64,000 nucleotides of DNA from JABCYV01 sp963729325 (GTDB lineage: Bacteria > Acidobacteriota > Terriglobia > Terriglobales > Acidobacteriaceae), in contig CAVSNS010000009.1 in assembly GCA_963729325.1 (NCBI GenBank), forward strand, positions 18,715 through 82,714, given 5' to 3'. Shown here piece after piece: positions 54,657 through 63,329 of this stretch (the stretch's first letter is position 1; every line of letters begins with the position of its first letter). The notes beneath the pieces were generated by a model. The model did no database searches. It worked only from the letters and a program-made list of their open reading frames with translations, and was not told where the DNA came from. The position numbers and the translations under genes are program-made.

Positions 54657-55504
54657 ATTTTCCTCAAATGGTGTGCTCGTTCAAACTCCATGGCTAACTC
54701 TTTCGTGTCTAGATTTTCCCGGATGTGGGCCAGTCGCTGTTCCATGGTTAACAAGGCACGCTTGAGATTTTTTTTATTGGTGAGCACGACGTCGCGCCAC
54801 ATTGAGTACGAACTGGCCGAAATACGCGTCATCTCGCGCAAAGCCCGTCCGCCGACTTCGAGCAGTGGAGCATCCTCGCCATATTCGTCAACCAGCGTGG
54901 CAGCCAGCGCGGTCGAAATCATCTGTGGCAAGTGGCTGATCCATGTGCAGAGTTGATCATGGGCATCCGCGTTCATGGCGGCAACCCGAGCGCCGATGTT
55001 CTCCACCCATTGGAGGAACTCGCCGCTCAAACCGTCGAATGTTTTCTGGGCCGGAACCGGCGTCACGAACCAAGCGGCGCCCTGGAAGAGATCAGGATCG
55101 GCGAATTCCACACCGGTCTGTTCCTTGCCTGCCATGGGATGACCGGCGAGGAAGCGACGACCGGTCTCTTTCCCGAAAACGGCCTTGGCGCGAGTAAGAA
55201 TCTCGGACTTGGTGCTGCCGACGTCGGTGAGCAAAGTCTTTGGCGGAAGAGCGGGACCGAGGCGGCTAATCAACTCGACAATCGCGCCAACGGGTGTGGC
55301 CAGGAGAATTACCTGACTTCCGCGGACAGCATCAGCGGGATTGGTCTGACCTGCATCAATGGCGCCCTTGCCGCGCGCACGCTCCAACACAGGCGCACGG
55401 TCGCAGCCCACGATCCGGCCCGCGTAGCCGTGCTTCTTGAGAGCCAACCCAAAGGACCCGCCGATCAGGCCGGTGCCGATAATCGTGATCTGGCGAATGG
55501 GCAT
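54614..55504 (-). CDS. tyrA: prephenate dehydrogenase
   Basis: 296 residues. The Rossmann NAD site ITIIGTGLIGGSFGLALKK opens the protein; VILLATPVGAIVELI, LTDVGSTKSEI, FLAGHPMAGKEQTGVEF and WISHLPQMISTALAATL follow, with the His and Arg residues of the active site. It oxidatively decarboxylates prephenate for tyrosine synthesis. There is no ACT domain. The last residues (SPPRHRDTEKTK) are translated from the right arm of an inverted repeat, so the repeat has replaced or extended the natural end. It is the last gene of the aromatic operon. Confidence 0.93.
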   Translation of the reverse strand: MPIRQITIIGTGLIGGSFGLALKKHGYAGRIVGCDRAPVLERARGKGAIDAGQTNPADAVRGSQVILLATPVGAIVELISRLGPALPPKTLLTDVGSTKSEILTRAKAVFGKETGRRFLAGHPMAGKEQTGVEFADPDLFQGAAWFVTPVPAQKTFDGLSGEFLQWVENIGARVAAMNADAHDQLCTWISHLPQMISTALAATLVDEYGEDAPLLEVGGRALREMTRISASSYSMWRDVVLTNKKNLKRALLTMEQRLAHIRENLDTKELAMEFERAHHLRKISPPRHRDTEKTKS

Positions 55505-55577
55505 TCAGATTAGCCGCCGAGAACACACAGGAAAGAAATTGTAAATGCCGTGCTCTCAGTACCGTTGTTTGTGATTA

Positions 55578-56597
55578 TCAAGCCAGCTTGCGACCTACCG
55601 CGGGTGCGATCATGCGCAACTCATCCATCAGCTTCGAGAACTGTTCCGGATAGAGCGACTGTGCCCCGTCCGACAGCGCCCTGTCCGGATCATGATGGAC
55701 CTCGATCAGAAGAGCGTCTGCGCCCGCTGCCAACGACGCTCGAGCCATGGGCGGGACCTTGTCGCGTAAGCCGGTGCCATGGGACGGATCCGACGTCATG
55801 GGCAGGTGCGAGAGCTTCTTGATGATCGGAATGGCCGAAACATCCAGAGTGTTGCGGGTGTAAGTCTCGAAAGTGCGGATGCCACGCTCACATAAGATGA
55901 CGTCGTAGTTGCCCCCTGCCATGATGTATTCGGCGGATAGCAGAAGCTCCTCCAGCGTGGCCGCAATACCGCGCTTGAGCAGGACCGGTTTTTTGACTTT
56001 ACCCAGGTCACGCAGCAAATTGAAATTCTGCATGTTGCGGGCACCGACCTGGAAGATATCGACGTAAGGCAGCATGACGTCAATCTGCGCGATCTCCATG
56101 ACCTCGCTAATCACCAGCATGTTGAAATGGTCGCCTACCTCGCGCAAGAGTTTGAGGCCTTCCACGCCCATTCCCTGAAATGAATAGGGTGAGCTTCGCG
56201 GCTTGAAGGCACCGCCACGCAGCACGCGCGCGCCGGCCTTCGAAACCTGTTCAGCCACAGTGAAAAGCTGTTCCCGTGATTCCACCGAACACGGGCCAGC
56301 CATCACCACTACCTGGTCACCGCCTATCTGCACTCCATTGGCAAATTCAACGATGGTCCCGTGGGGGCGGAAACTTCGTCCTGCCAGCTTATAAGGGGCA
56401 CTGATGCGGTGGACATGTTCGACTCCGGACAGGACTTCAAGATTGCGGGTATCGAAATCGACCCGTGCGCCCACCGCGGCAAGCACCGTCTGCCGCTCCC
56501 CAGTGGTGCGGTGTACTGAGAAGCCCATCCGGATCAGGTGTTCGACCACCTGCTGGATCTGCTCCTCGGTCGCCGAATCTTGCATGGCAACAATCAT
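55578..56597 (-). CDS. aroF: 3-deoxy-7-phosphoheptulonate (DAHP) synthase, type I beta
   Basis: 339 residues. A short N-terminal ferredoxin-like regulatory domain (MIVAMQDSATEEQIQQVVEH) comes first, then the TIM barrel: VVVMAGPCSVESREQLF, GAFKPRSSPYSFQGMG, VLLKRGIAATLEELLLSAEY, LCERGIRTFETYTRNTLD and MTSDPSHGTGLRDKVPPMAR. It condenses PEP and erythrose-4-phosphate, the first step of the shikimate pathway. The stop of the chorismate mutase gene is only 21 bases upstream, which fits a functional pairing for feedback control. Confidence 0.95.
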   Translation of the reverse strand: MIVAMQDSATEEQIQQVVEHLIRMGFSVHRTTGERQTVLAAVGARVDFDTRNLEVLSGVEHVHRISAPYKLAGRSFRPHGTIVEFANGVQIGGDQVVVMAGPCSVESREQLFTVAEQVSKAGARVLRGGAFKPRSSPYSFQGMGVEGLKLLREVGDHFNMLVISEVMEIAQIDVMLPYVDIFQVGARNMQNFNLLRDLGKVKKPVLLKRGIAATLEELLLSAEYIMAGGNYDVILCERGIRTFETYTRNTLDVSAIPIIKKLSHLPMTSDPSHGTGLRDKVPPMARASLAAGADALLIEVHHDPDRALSDGAQSLYPEQFSKLMDELRMIAPAVGRKLA

Positions 56598-56618
56598 AAG
56601 AAAACTGTTAGTTGCCTC

Positions 56619-56942
56619 TCAGTCATTCACGTCCGTATCCAATTCCGTATCGCTGGAGCCGTCTCTGGTGCGGTGCGGCGCGATTTCTTCCTGCTGAATC
56701 TGGCGCATGATGTCCATGACGCGTTCGTAGATTCGCAGCAAGTCGCGGTCAGGCAACGGACCCTGGTTTACGCTTCGCACATTGCTAAAAACTGTTTGCT
56801 CGCGTTCGGGTTCATAAATCGGCATGCCAGCATCACGCTTCAGTTTGCCGATCTCATGCGCAGCCTGTGCCCGCTGGCTGAGCAACTTCACCAGTTGGCG
56901 ATCCAGGTCGTCAATTTTCTTGCGCCAATCGGAAATGTCCAT
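56619..56942 (-). CDS. chorismate mutase, AroQ type
   Basis: 107 residues, the size of a monofunctional all-helical chorismate mutase: WRKKIDDLDRQLVKLLSQRA, AAHEIGKLKRDAGMPIYEPE and RIYERVMDIMRQIQQ, with the expected Arg, Lys and Glu residues. It converts chorismate to prephenate for tyrA. The C-terminal tail is acidic and disordered. Confidence 0.92.
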   Translation of the reverse strand: MDISDWRKKIDDLDRQLVKLLSQRAQAAHEIGKLKRDAGMPIYEPEREQTVFSNVRSVNQGPLPDRDLLRIYERVMDIMRQIQQEEIAPHRTRDGSSDTELDTDVND

Positions 56943-57028
56943 AGGCGTCAGGAATTAGCCATAGCCACGTCGTCAAGTCGTGCGAGCGGTCCGGCAGGCG
57001 CAACTTCCCTGTCCGAGTCCGCAGCTAC

Positions 57029-57811
57029 CTATTTAGTGACTGAAAGCTGATGGCTGACGGCTGAAAGCTTCTGGACAAATTGTGCCACACTCTCTGCTTC
57101 TTTGCCCGGATTGCGCTCAATGGTCTCGACAATCGCGCTGCCCACAACCGCGGCCTCGGCGAATTCTCCCACCGCTGCGAATTGCTCTGCCGTGGAGATG
57201 CCAAAACCAACCGCGATGGGGAGATTTGTATGCTTGCGCAGGCGTTGAACCAATCTCCGCGCATCTTCGGGCAGCTCATTACGGGTGCCGGTGACGCCGG
57301 TGCGTGACACCGCATACACGAATCCGCTCGAAGCCTCGGCGATCTGCTTCAGTCGCGCGTCTGGGCTGGTGGGCGCTGCCAGGAACACTGTGGCCAAGCT
57401 TATCTTTCGCATCTCGCTGAGATAATCTCCCGCTTCCTCCACCGGCAAATCGGTGATCAACGCTCCGTCAATGCCTGCTTGCTCCGCGGCGACTGCAAAA
57501 TTTGCTAATCCCATGCGGATGATCGGATTCAAATAAGAAAAGATGATCAAACCCGCTTGAGACTTCTTACGCACGTCTGCTCCCAGCTTCAGCACCTGCT
57601 CGAGCGTCGTCCCGTGGCGCAGGGCACGTTCACTGGCGCGCTGGATCACCGGGCCATCAGCCAGCGGGTCACTAAAAGGCACGCCAAGCTCGATGACGTT
57701 CGCACCAGCGTCAATCGCTGCGAGTGCAATCTCGCGAGTCGTGGCAAGATCGGGATCGCCGCAGGTCAGGTAGGCAACGAGAGAGGGTTTGGATGTGAAC
57801 TTTATTGCCAT
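57029..57811 (-). CDS. trpA: tryptophan synthase alpha chain
   Basis: 260 residues, a TIM barrel with the catalytic Glu in VIELGVPFSDPLADGPVIQ and the Asp in ALITDLPVEEAGDY, plus FVYAVSRTGVTGTRNELP. It cleaves indole-3-glycerol phosphate to indole, passed to TrpB. It is followed by the mutase gene and preceded by trpB with a 27-base gap. Confidence 0.95.
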   Translation of the reverse strand: MAIKFTSKPSLVAYLTCGDPDLATTREIALAAIDAGANVIELGVPFSDPLADGPVIQRASERALRHGTTLEQVLKLGADVRKKSQAGLIIFSYLNPIIRMGLANFAVAAEQAGIDGALITDLPVEEAGDYLSEMRKISLATVFLAAPTSPDARLKQIAEASSGFVYAVSRTGVTGTRNELPEDARRLVQRLRKHTNLPIAVGFGISTAEQFAAVGEFAEAAVVGSAIVETIERNPGKEAESVAQFVQKLSAVSHQLSVTK

Positions 57812-57838
57812 TCATCTCTGGTGTGCGTGATCGGGAGG

Positions 57839-59056
57839 TCAGAGGCTCAATTGCTCCTTCAAAATCCCGATGTCTTTATCCCCTCTTCCGGAGACGTTGA
57901 CAATGACCACCTCCGACTTCTTCATCTTGGGCACGCGTTTGATTACTTCCGCCACGGCGTGAGCGGACTCAAGGGCTGGGATAATGCCTTCCGTTCGGGC
58001 GAGCAGGGTGCAGGCTTCAAGAGCCTCCGCGTCCGATGCGGATACATATTCCGCGCGTCCAATCTCTTTCAGCCAGGCATGCTCGGGGCCAATCGAGGGA
58101 TAGTCCAGCCCTGCCGATACAGAATGAGTCGGGGCAATTTGTCCAGCCTCATCCTGCAGCACATAGGAGTATGTGCCCTGCAGCACACCTGGTGACCCGC
58201 CATGAAAGCGCGCCGCATGCTCGCCCAGTTGCTCGCCGCGACCGCCGGCTTCGACGCCGATGAATTTCACTTTCTTGTCCTTGATGAAGTCGTAAAAAAT
58301 GCCAATGGAATTAGACCCGCCGCCGACGCAAGCGATGATGACGGCAGGCAGTCTGCCTTCCGCTTTTAGAATCTGTGTGCGCGACTCGCGTCCGATTACC
58401 CGGTGAAAGTCACGCACCATGGTGGGATATGGATGCGCGCCGAGTACGCTGCCCAGCAAGTAATGCGTGGTGCGGACGTTGGTTACCCAGTCGCGCATGG
58501 CTTCATTGATCGCGTCTTTCAAAGTGCGCGAGCCCGAGTCCACGCCGCGAACCTCCGACCCAAGCATTCGCATGCGGAAGACGTTGAGTTCCTGGCGGCG
58601 CATGTCTTCTGTACCCATGTAGACAATGCACTCGAAGCCAAAGAGCGCGCACACGGTGGCGGTCGCAACGCCGTGCTGCCCCGCTCCGGTTTCGGCGATC
58701 ACTCGATGCTTCCCCATGCGCTCGACCAGCAGCGCCTGTCCCAAACAGTTGTTGATCTTGTGCGCTCCGGTGTGAAGCAGATCCTCCCGTTTGAGATAAA
58801 TCTTCGCGCCGCCGAGTTTTTGAGTGAGCCGACGAGCGAAGAACAGCGGAGTAGGCCGACCGGCGTAAGTTCGCAGGAGTCCGTCCAGGCGACGCTGAAA
58901 ACTGCGATCGCGTTTCGCCTTTTCGTACTCGCGCTCCAATTCTTCGAGCGCGGCCATGAGCGTCTCCGGGACGTAGCGTCCTCCGTAAACACCAAAGCGG
59001 CCGGGGACAGGCTTTATCGCCGACTTCTTGGCTTTCGTGATGACTGCAGTCGCCAT
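57839..59056 (-). CDS. trpB: tryptophan synthase beta chain
   Basis: The start at 59056, right after the trpF stop, gives 405 residues; a longer frame to 59167 would overlap trpF. It has GRFGVYGGRYVPETLMAAL, the PLP Lys in HTGAHKINNCLGQALL, AETGAGQHGVATATVCAL, and the phosphate loop CVGGGSNSIGIFYDF, followed by GLDYPSIGPEHAWLK. It makes tryptophan from indole and serine. Confidence 0.96.
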   Translation of the reverse strand: MATAVITKAKKSAIKPVPGRFGVYGGRYVPETLMAALEELEREYEKAKRDRSFQRRLDGLLRTYAGRPTPLFFARRLTQKLGGAKIYLKREDLLHTGAHKINNCLGQALLVERMGKHRVIAETGAGQHGVATATVCALFGFECIVYMGTEDMRRQELNVFRMRMLGSEVRGVDSGSRTLKDAINEAMRDWVTNVRTTHYLLGSVLGAHPYPTMVRDFHRVIGRESRTQILKAEGRLPAVIIACVGGGSNSIGIFYDFIKDKKVKFIGVEAGGRGEQLGEHAARFHGGSPGVLQGTYSYVLQDEAGQIAPTHSVSAGLDYPSIGPEHAWLKEIGRAEYVSASDAEALEACTLLARTEGIIPALESAHAVAEVIKRVPKMKKSEVVIVNVSGRGDKDIGILKEQLSL

Positions 59057-59058
59057 TT

Positions 59059-59742
59059 TTATGCGGTCTTCTCTAGTTTCCGGACTGCCGCGATGAAAGC
59101 TCGAACTCTCTCGGGATCTTTCTTGCCGGGCCTGGCCTCGACACCCGAGGAGACGTCGACGCCCCAAGGTGTCAATGTATGAATCGCTTCGGCGACATTA
59201 TCCGGAGTCAGGCCTCCAGCGACCACGACGTTGGCCAAGCTGCTGATTGTCTTCACGACTTGCACACTGGCGGTCCAATCGAACGGCTTTCCGGTTCCGC
59301 CAGGTTGTGTAAGCGAACCTGTGTCCAAGAGAAAAGCGTGAACCGCATCGGGGTTCCACATCATGGCATGTCCTTCTGGTCGATCCCTCGACATGGACAA
59401 GGCAGGGATCAACTTCATTCGTGGTTCCCTCTCGGCGAGCTGTTCGAAGCAGTAGGCGCACTCCGCCTGGCCTTCAGCTGGGGCTACGTCGAGATACGTC
59501 TGAATTGCCGTCATCCCGCTGCTCGTTGCCGCGGTTCCGACTTCTTCGACGGAACCGCTAGCAAATACACCAACCTTTTCAACTCGCTCAGGCAGCCGTT
59601 CTGTAATTCCGCTGGCAACCGCCGGGGTCACGTAGCGTGGACTCTTCTCGTAGAAGACAAATCCCAGCGCATCCGCGCCCGCGTCGACGGCGGTCAGCGC
59701 ATCTTCGAGATTCGTAATACCGCAAATCTTGATCCAAGTCAT
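59059..59742 (-). CDS. trpF: phosphoribosylanthranilate isomerase
   Basis: 227 residues. The catalytic Cys is in IKICGITNLEDALTAVDAG and the acid in VVVAGGLTPDNVAEAI; FYEKSPRYVTP and WGVDVSSGVEARPGKKD are family landmarks. An unusual insertion lies near 120-160, with PEGHAMMWNPDAVH. It sits between trpC and trpB, whose genes touch it. Confidence 0.93.
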   Translation of the reverse strand: MTWIKICGITNLEDALTAVDAGADALGFVFYEKSPRYVTPAVASGITERLPERVEKVGVFASGSVEEVGTAATSSGMTAIQTYLDVAPAEGQAECAYCFEQLAEREPRMKLIPALSMSRDRPEGHAMMWNPDAVHAFLLDTGSLTQPGGTGKPFDWTASVQVVKTISSLANVVVAGGLTPDNVAEAIHTLTPWGVDVSSGVEARPGKKDPERVRAFIAAVRKLEKTA

Positions 59743-59772
59743 GAAAACCGGTTGTCAGTCGCTAGTATCCAG

Positions 59773-60600
59773 TCAGTCGCCCCACCTGGCACTCGGCACC
59801 ACGGACTCGCTACTCGCAGTTAACGATCGCAGTGCTTCGCCTGGGGATTCTGCCCTCATCAAGGACTCACCGATTAGAAACGCCTGATACCCAGCCGCGC
59901 GCAGGCGGATGAGGTCTGCTCCTGTGTTGATGCCACTCTCAGCCACACCGATAACATTCTTCGGAATCAACCCAGACAGGCGAATTGCCGTTTCCAAATC
60001 AACTTTGAAGGTACGTAAATCGCGGTTGTTCACCCCAATCAGTTTGCAGCCGGCTTCGAGGGCACGCTGCAACTCTGCCTCATCGTGAACTTCACACAGA
60101 ACATCGAGGCCATGGCCGCGGCTCTCCATTGCCAGTCCAATCAGTTCCGCCTGGGATAGCGCCGCCACGATCAACAAAATCACATCCGCGCCGTACGCCC
60201 GAGACTCCACCACCTGGAACTGATCGACAATGAAATCCTTCCTCAGGCAAGGCAAGTTTGTGACGTTTGACGCTTGGCTCAAATTATCAAGCGATCCCTG
60301 GAAGAACTCCTCGTCAGTCAAGACCGATAAAGCGGCCGCGCCCGCCCCTTCCAGTTCTCGAGCAAGGCTGTCTGGATTGAAATCGGCCCGAATCAATCCG
60401 CGTGATGGCGAAGCCTTCTTCAGTTCCGCGACGATGGCTACGCCTGTACTGCTTTTCGTCTCGAGGGCCAGCCGAAAACCGCGCGGCTCATGCTTTTGCG
60501 CCCGCTGCTCAAGATCGCGCAGATCTACCCTGCGCCGGGATTCTGCCACTCGGCGGCGGGTTGAGGCGACAATCTGCTCAAGACTGACGGGCATTTTCAA
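59773..60600 (-). CDS. trpC: indole-3-glycerol phosphate synthase
   Basis: 275 residues, a TIM barrel: VAIVAELKKASPSRGLIRAD with the catalytic Lys, LRKDFIVDQFQVVESRAYGA, and LIGVNNRDLRTFKVDLETA. It closes the indole ring. It is the first gene of the aromatic operon as seen here. trpE, trpG and trpD are not in the window. No attenuator-like leader was recognised upstream. Confidence 0.95.
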   Translation of the reverse strand: MKMPVSLEQIVASTRRRVAESRRRVDLRDLEQRAQKHEPRGFRLALETKSSTGVAIVAELKKASPSRGLIRADFNPDSLARELEGAGAAALSVLTDEEFFQGSLDNLSQASNVTNLPCLRKDFIVDQFQVVESRAYGADVILLIVAALSQAELIGLAMESRGHGLDVLCEVHDEAELQRALEAGCKLIGVNNRDLRTFKVDLETAIRLSGLIPKNVIGVAESGINTGADLIRLRAAGYQAFLIGESLMRAESPGEALRSLTASSESVVPSARWGD

Positions 60601-60875
60601 CTGCGACGATTATACGGGAACGTTGCCGCGGCTCGGTCAATGCCGACGTCACGAATTTGTAATTTCGGGAAACAGAATCACCCAGTTTTCTACCCGTTAC
60701 CTAAGATATCTTGCCTATCCGCGAGTCCGGAATACTCTTGAGCCAACGAGCCCGAAGGACCGCCCACATGAGATGGCCAACCAGCTTTGATCATGCAGCC
60801 AGGATGTCATGCGCGAGAAAACCCGTTCCGAACGCTGGTCTTCATCGTTGCTCCAGCCTCGCTGCGAGGCCATAT

Positions 60876-61307
60876 GTGAAGCGATGGCTAATTTGCGCAT
60901 TCACGACCGTCATGGTGGCTGGCCTGTACTCTAGTGGTGTCGCGCAGAGTTCGCTTCCCTTTGATGTGTCGAACCCTAAACACAAGAAGTGGCCGGGGGA
61001 TGAGGCGAGCAGAATTTACCTATCCGCTTGCGAACTCGTCGCGCGGACCATCAGGCCCGAAAAGCCGCCTCACCTGCGCCCCAGATTCGTCCTGGTTCTA
61101 GGCGCGCAGGACAATGAAATGGTTCGCGATGGCGTCGTGTCTGAGATCCATCTAAAGAGCTGGAACTCGACCCATTTCGCCGAAGCCGTCGTACTAATGG
61201 CGACACGCGAAGTTCTGAAGAACGAAGATGTAGCCGATATAGTTCGTTACGCAGTGATTTCAGCGCAGGCTAGTGTCTCCGTAAGAGATTTGAGACAAGC
61301 TCCATAG
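60876..61307 (+). CDS. hypothetical secreted protein
   Basis: From the GTG at 60876 the protein has 143 residues with a signal peptide (WLICAFTTVMVAGLYSSGVA). The open frame extends upstream to 60711 but that part looks non-coding. The mature part reads LPFDVSNPKHKKWPGDEASR, IYLSACELVARTIRPE, RFVLVLGAQDNEMVRDGV and THFAEAVVLMATREVL. I know similar proteins from Acidobacteria without function. It lies next to the trpC promoter on the other strand. Confidence 0.68.
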   Translation: MKRWLICAFTTVMVAGLYSSGVAQSSLPFDVSNPKHKKWPGDEASRIYLSACELVARTIRPEKPPHLRPRFVLVLGAQDNEMVRDGVVSEIHLKSWNSTHFAEAVVLMATREVLKNEDVADIVRYAVISAQASVSVRDLRQAP

Positions 61308-61402
61308 TTGGAACCAGTCACGCGTTGGCCTGACAAGATCAGTGAATCCAGACGCCGGCCCTCGCTTTCAGGGAGAACCTCTCGACCTCAGGGATTGATT
61401 AT

Positions 61403-61489
61403 TGGTGCCATCGAAGGGACTCGAACCCCCACACCCTTGCGGGTACATGGACCTGAACCATGCGCGTCTGCCAATTCCGCCACGATGGC
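61403..61489 (-). tRNA. tRNA-Leu (anticodon CAG)
   Basis: On the minus strand the acceptor arms GCCATCG and CGATGGC pair fully. The D-arm starts TGGCGGAATTGGCAGACGCG, typical of leucine tRNAs. The anticodon arm is CATGG TTCAGGT CCATG, giving CAG, which reads CUG. The long variable arm TACCCGCAAGGGTG is that of a class II tRNA. The T loop TTCGAGT and an encoded CCA end are present. Length 87 nt with CCA. Confidence 0.95.
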
Positions 61490-61633
61490 AAAAAAGTGTT
61501 GCGGGGCGACCCTCTCGGGCCAGCCAACAGGAAAGGACGACGAGTAATATTCTACAGGGGCATCGCTGGCTGTCAATCACAGCGGGCCTCGTGATTTAAC
61601 CTGCCTGTGTGCGAAGATGGCGGGCCGGACACG

Positions 61634-61858
61634 ATGACAGATTCTCCCAAGCTGCCGGACAATGTCCGCGGGCGTCTGCACGCCCTGACCCATGATCTGA
61701 GCAATACTGTCGAAATCATCTTGCAAGCTGCTTATCTTTTGCAAGAGGCTAATCTGGACGCGGACACCAAGAAATGGACACAGTTGATAGAGAAGGCGGC
61801 GGATGATGCCGCACGCATCAACCATGAGATCCGGGAAACTTTGCGGTCGCAGGACTAA
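61634..61858 (+). CDS. free-standing DHp-like (histidine phosphoacceptor) mini-protein
   Basis: 74 residues from the ATG at 61634; a GTG at 61607 would add nine. The sequence RGRLHALTHDLSNTVEIILQ and later LIEKAADDAARINHEIRETL resembles the dimerisation and phosphotransfer helices of histidine kinases (H-D-L-x-N motif), but there is no ATPase domain. It could act as a phosphotransfer module or a dimerisation antagonist. The function is inferred. Confidence 0.6.
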   Translation: MTDSPKLPDNVRGRLHALTHDLSNTVEIILQAAYLLQEANLDADTKKWTQLIEKAADDAARINHEIRETLRSQD

Positions 61859-61938
61859 AAACTTGCACCTTGGACTTCAGACCTCGTCCTCAGGACGATC
61901 CGAGGGCGGAGGTCCGATGTCTGATGTCTGACCGTCAC

Positions 61939-62364
61939 CTAGCCTTCCAGCTTCGCGCTCATCGTGATATTCGCTTTCAGCACCTTCGAGACCGGGCAGC
62001 CACTCTTGGCGTTGTCTGCTGCTTTCTGAAAAGCAGCCTGGTCGGCGCCTGGCACGCGGCCCAGCACATCGAGATGGACGGCGGTAATCGTCCAACCAGA
62101 GTCGAGCTTTTCCATCGTTAGCGTCGCTGCAGTCTCGATGCTCGAAGCCGTCAGCTTTGCCTCCCCCAATTGCGCGGAAAGTGCCATCGAAAAACACGCC
62201 GCGTGCGCCGCTGCGATCAGTTCTTCGGGATTGGTACCGGGAGTGTTTTCAAAACGGGTGCTAAATGAATATGGAGTATTGGACAGCACGCCGCTGGCGG
62301 CGGAAACCACGCCTTTGCCGTCCTTGAGACCGCCCTTCCACACCGCGCTTGCTTTGCGTTGCAT
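61939..62364 (-). CDS. OsmC-family peroxiredoxin
   Basis: The ATG at 62364 has AGGAG upstream and gives 141 residues; a longer frame starts at 62409. Two catalytic Cys are present, in AAAHAACFSMALSAQLG and KSGCPVSKVLKANI, with TRFENTPGTNPEELI before them. It reduces organic hydroperoxides with a thiol donor. This is the OsmC branch, as AAHAACFSMAL shows. Confidence 0.92.
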   Translation of the reverse strand: MQRKASAVWKGGLKDGKGVVSAASGVLSNTPYSFSTRFENTPGTNPEELIAAAHAACFSMALSAQLGEAKLTASSIETAATLTMEKLDSGWTITAVHLDVLGRVPGADQAAFQKAADNAKSGCPVSKVLKANITMSAKLEG

Positions 62365-62703
62365 TTCGTCTCTCTCCTGACATTGGTGAGTTGTATTGCG
62401 CCCTGCCATTGTAGATGGAGGACGGCCAACGTGTCAGGAGAAAGGGTCATTTCGGCACTGGCTCGTTTTCAGTCACAACTGGCGCCATCCCGAGTTTGCA
62501 AGAGATCTTGCGCGCAGACAGACGACCTCTCCGCCGAAGCCCCCGGACGAGATCTCCTTCAACTTCGCTCAGGGCAGGCTCTCACCGAACTGCACGGTTT
62601 TCGGGATGACGCGTCTGAAGGATCCAAACTGAGATAACGCGTAATTCCTTTGCAGGAATGGACAGGAGATCTGGCAGCCTGTCTTAGTTACGTCCCACCG
62701 AAT
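62365..62703. other. intergenic region without recognised gene
   Basis: About 340 bases between the OsmC promoter and the end of the receiver gene. It includes TTCAACTTCGCTCAGGGCAG, which resembles dispersed intergenic sequence of soil bacteria. No coding frame here is supported. Confidence 0.4.
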
Positions 62704-63135
62704 TCAATCCCTGTGTTGTCCGAGGTTGCGAATCTTCCAGCCATCCAACCAACGATGAAAAAATGGCTTGGGCCGGCCGTCCAGCAACTCGTGAAGGGTA
62801 GATAAGAGGGTCGTCGAACCCTGCGACTTCGATAGGAAAGTGTCCACTGATTTCAGCTTGCTTTCCGGCAATGGTCCATACGCCGAGAGGAGCATGATGG
62901 GCACCTGGGAATTGATGCGCTTCATCTTGGCAGCCACCACGTCACCGTTCATTCCGGGCATTTGGTAGTCAAGAACAACTGCATCCACCGCGTGGGAAAG
63001 GAACAACTTAAGGCCTTCCGGGCCGCCAGTCGCTTCTAGGACTTCGTAGCCGTTTTCTTCCAGCAGCATCTTGCGGCCGATGAGTCCGTTCTGGTGGTCA
63101 TCAATACAGAGGATCGTTGCTTTTTGACGAGGCAT
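62704..63135 (-). CDS. single-domain response regulator
   Basis: 143 residues: a receiver with ILCIDDHQNGLIGRKMLLEE, the phosphoacceptor Asp in AVVLDYQMPGMNGD, the Thr/Ser in IMLLSAYGP and the Lys in TFLSKSQGS. There is no output domain, only a short basic tail. It may act by protein contact or in phosphorelays. Its ATG follows the GAF gene in the same direction. Confidence 0.85.
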   Translation of the reverse strand: MPRQKATILCIDDHQNGLIGRKMLLEENGYEVLEATGGPEGLKLFLSHAVDAVVLDYQMPGMNGDVVAAKMKRINSQVPIMLLSAYGPLPESKLKSVDTFLSKSQGSTTLLSTLHELLDGRPKPFFHRWLDGWKIRNLGQHRD

Positions 63136-63329
63136 GATTGCGTAAGTTCATTCGGCCAGGCCTGTCTGTGATCAGCGCGAAGCGGGGCTTGAAGGCGATG
63201 GTAATGATGCTGCCGTGCACCAGCAAATTACGAACGTACAACTGCACATCAGTTACCACATTTGCGTTCGAAAGGAGGGAAAGCATCAACGAGCTCAGCG
63301 CAGTTGCGGCGGCAAGAAAACACCGACGA

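Noticed and set aside
57557..58195. 212-codon plus-strand frame across trpA/trpB
   Set aside because: It is antisense to two strongly conserved enzymes and has no recognisable sequence.
63101..63289. 62-codon frame between the receiver and GAF genes
   Set aside because: Overlaps the start of the receiver gene in another frame, with no convincing sequence.
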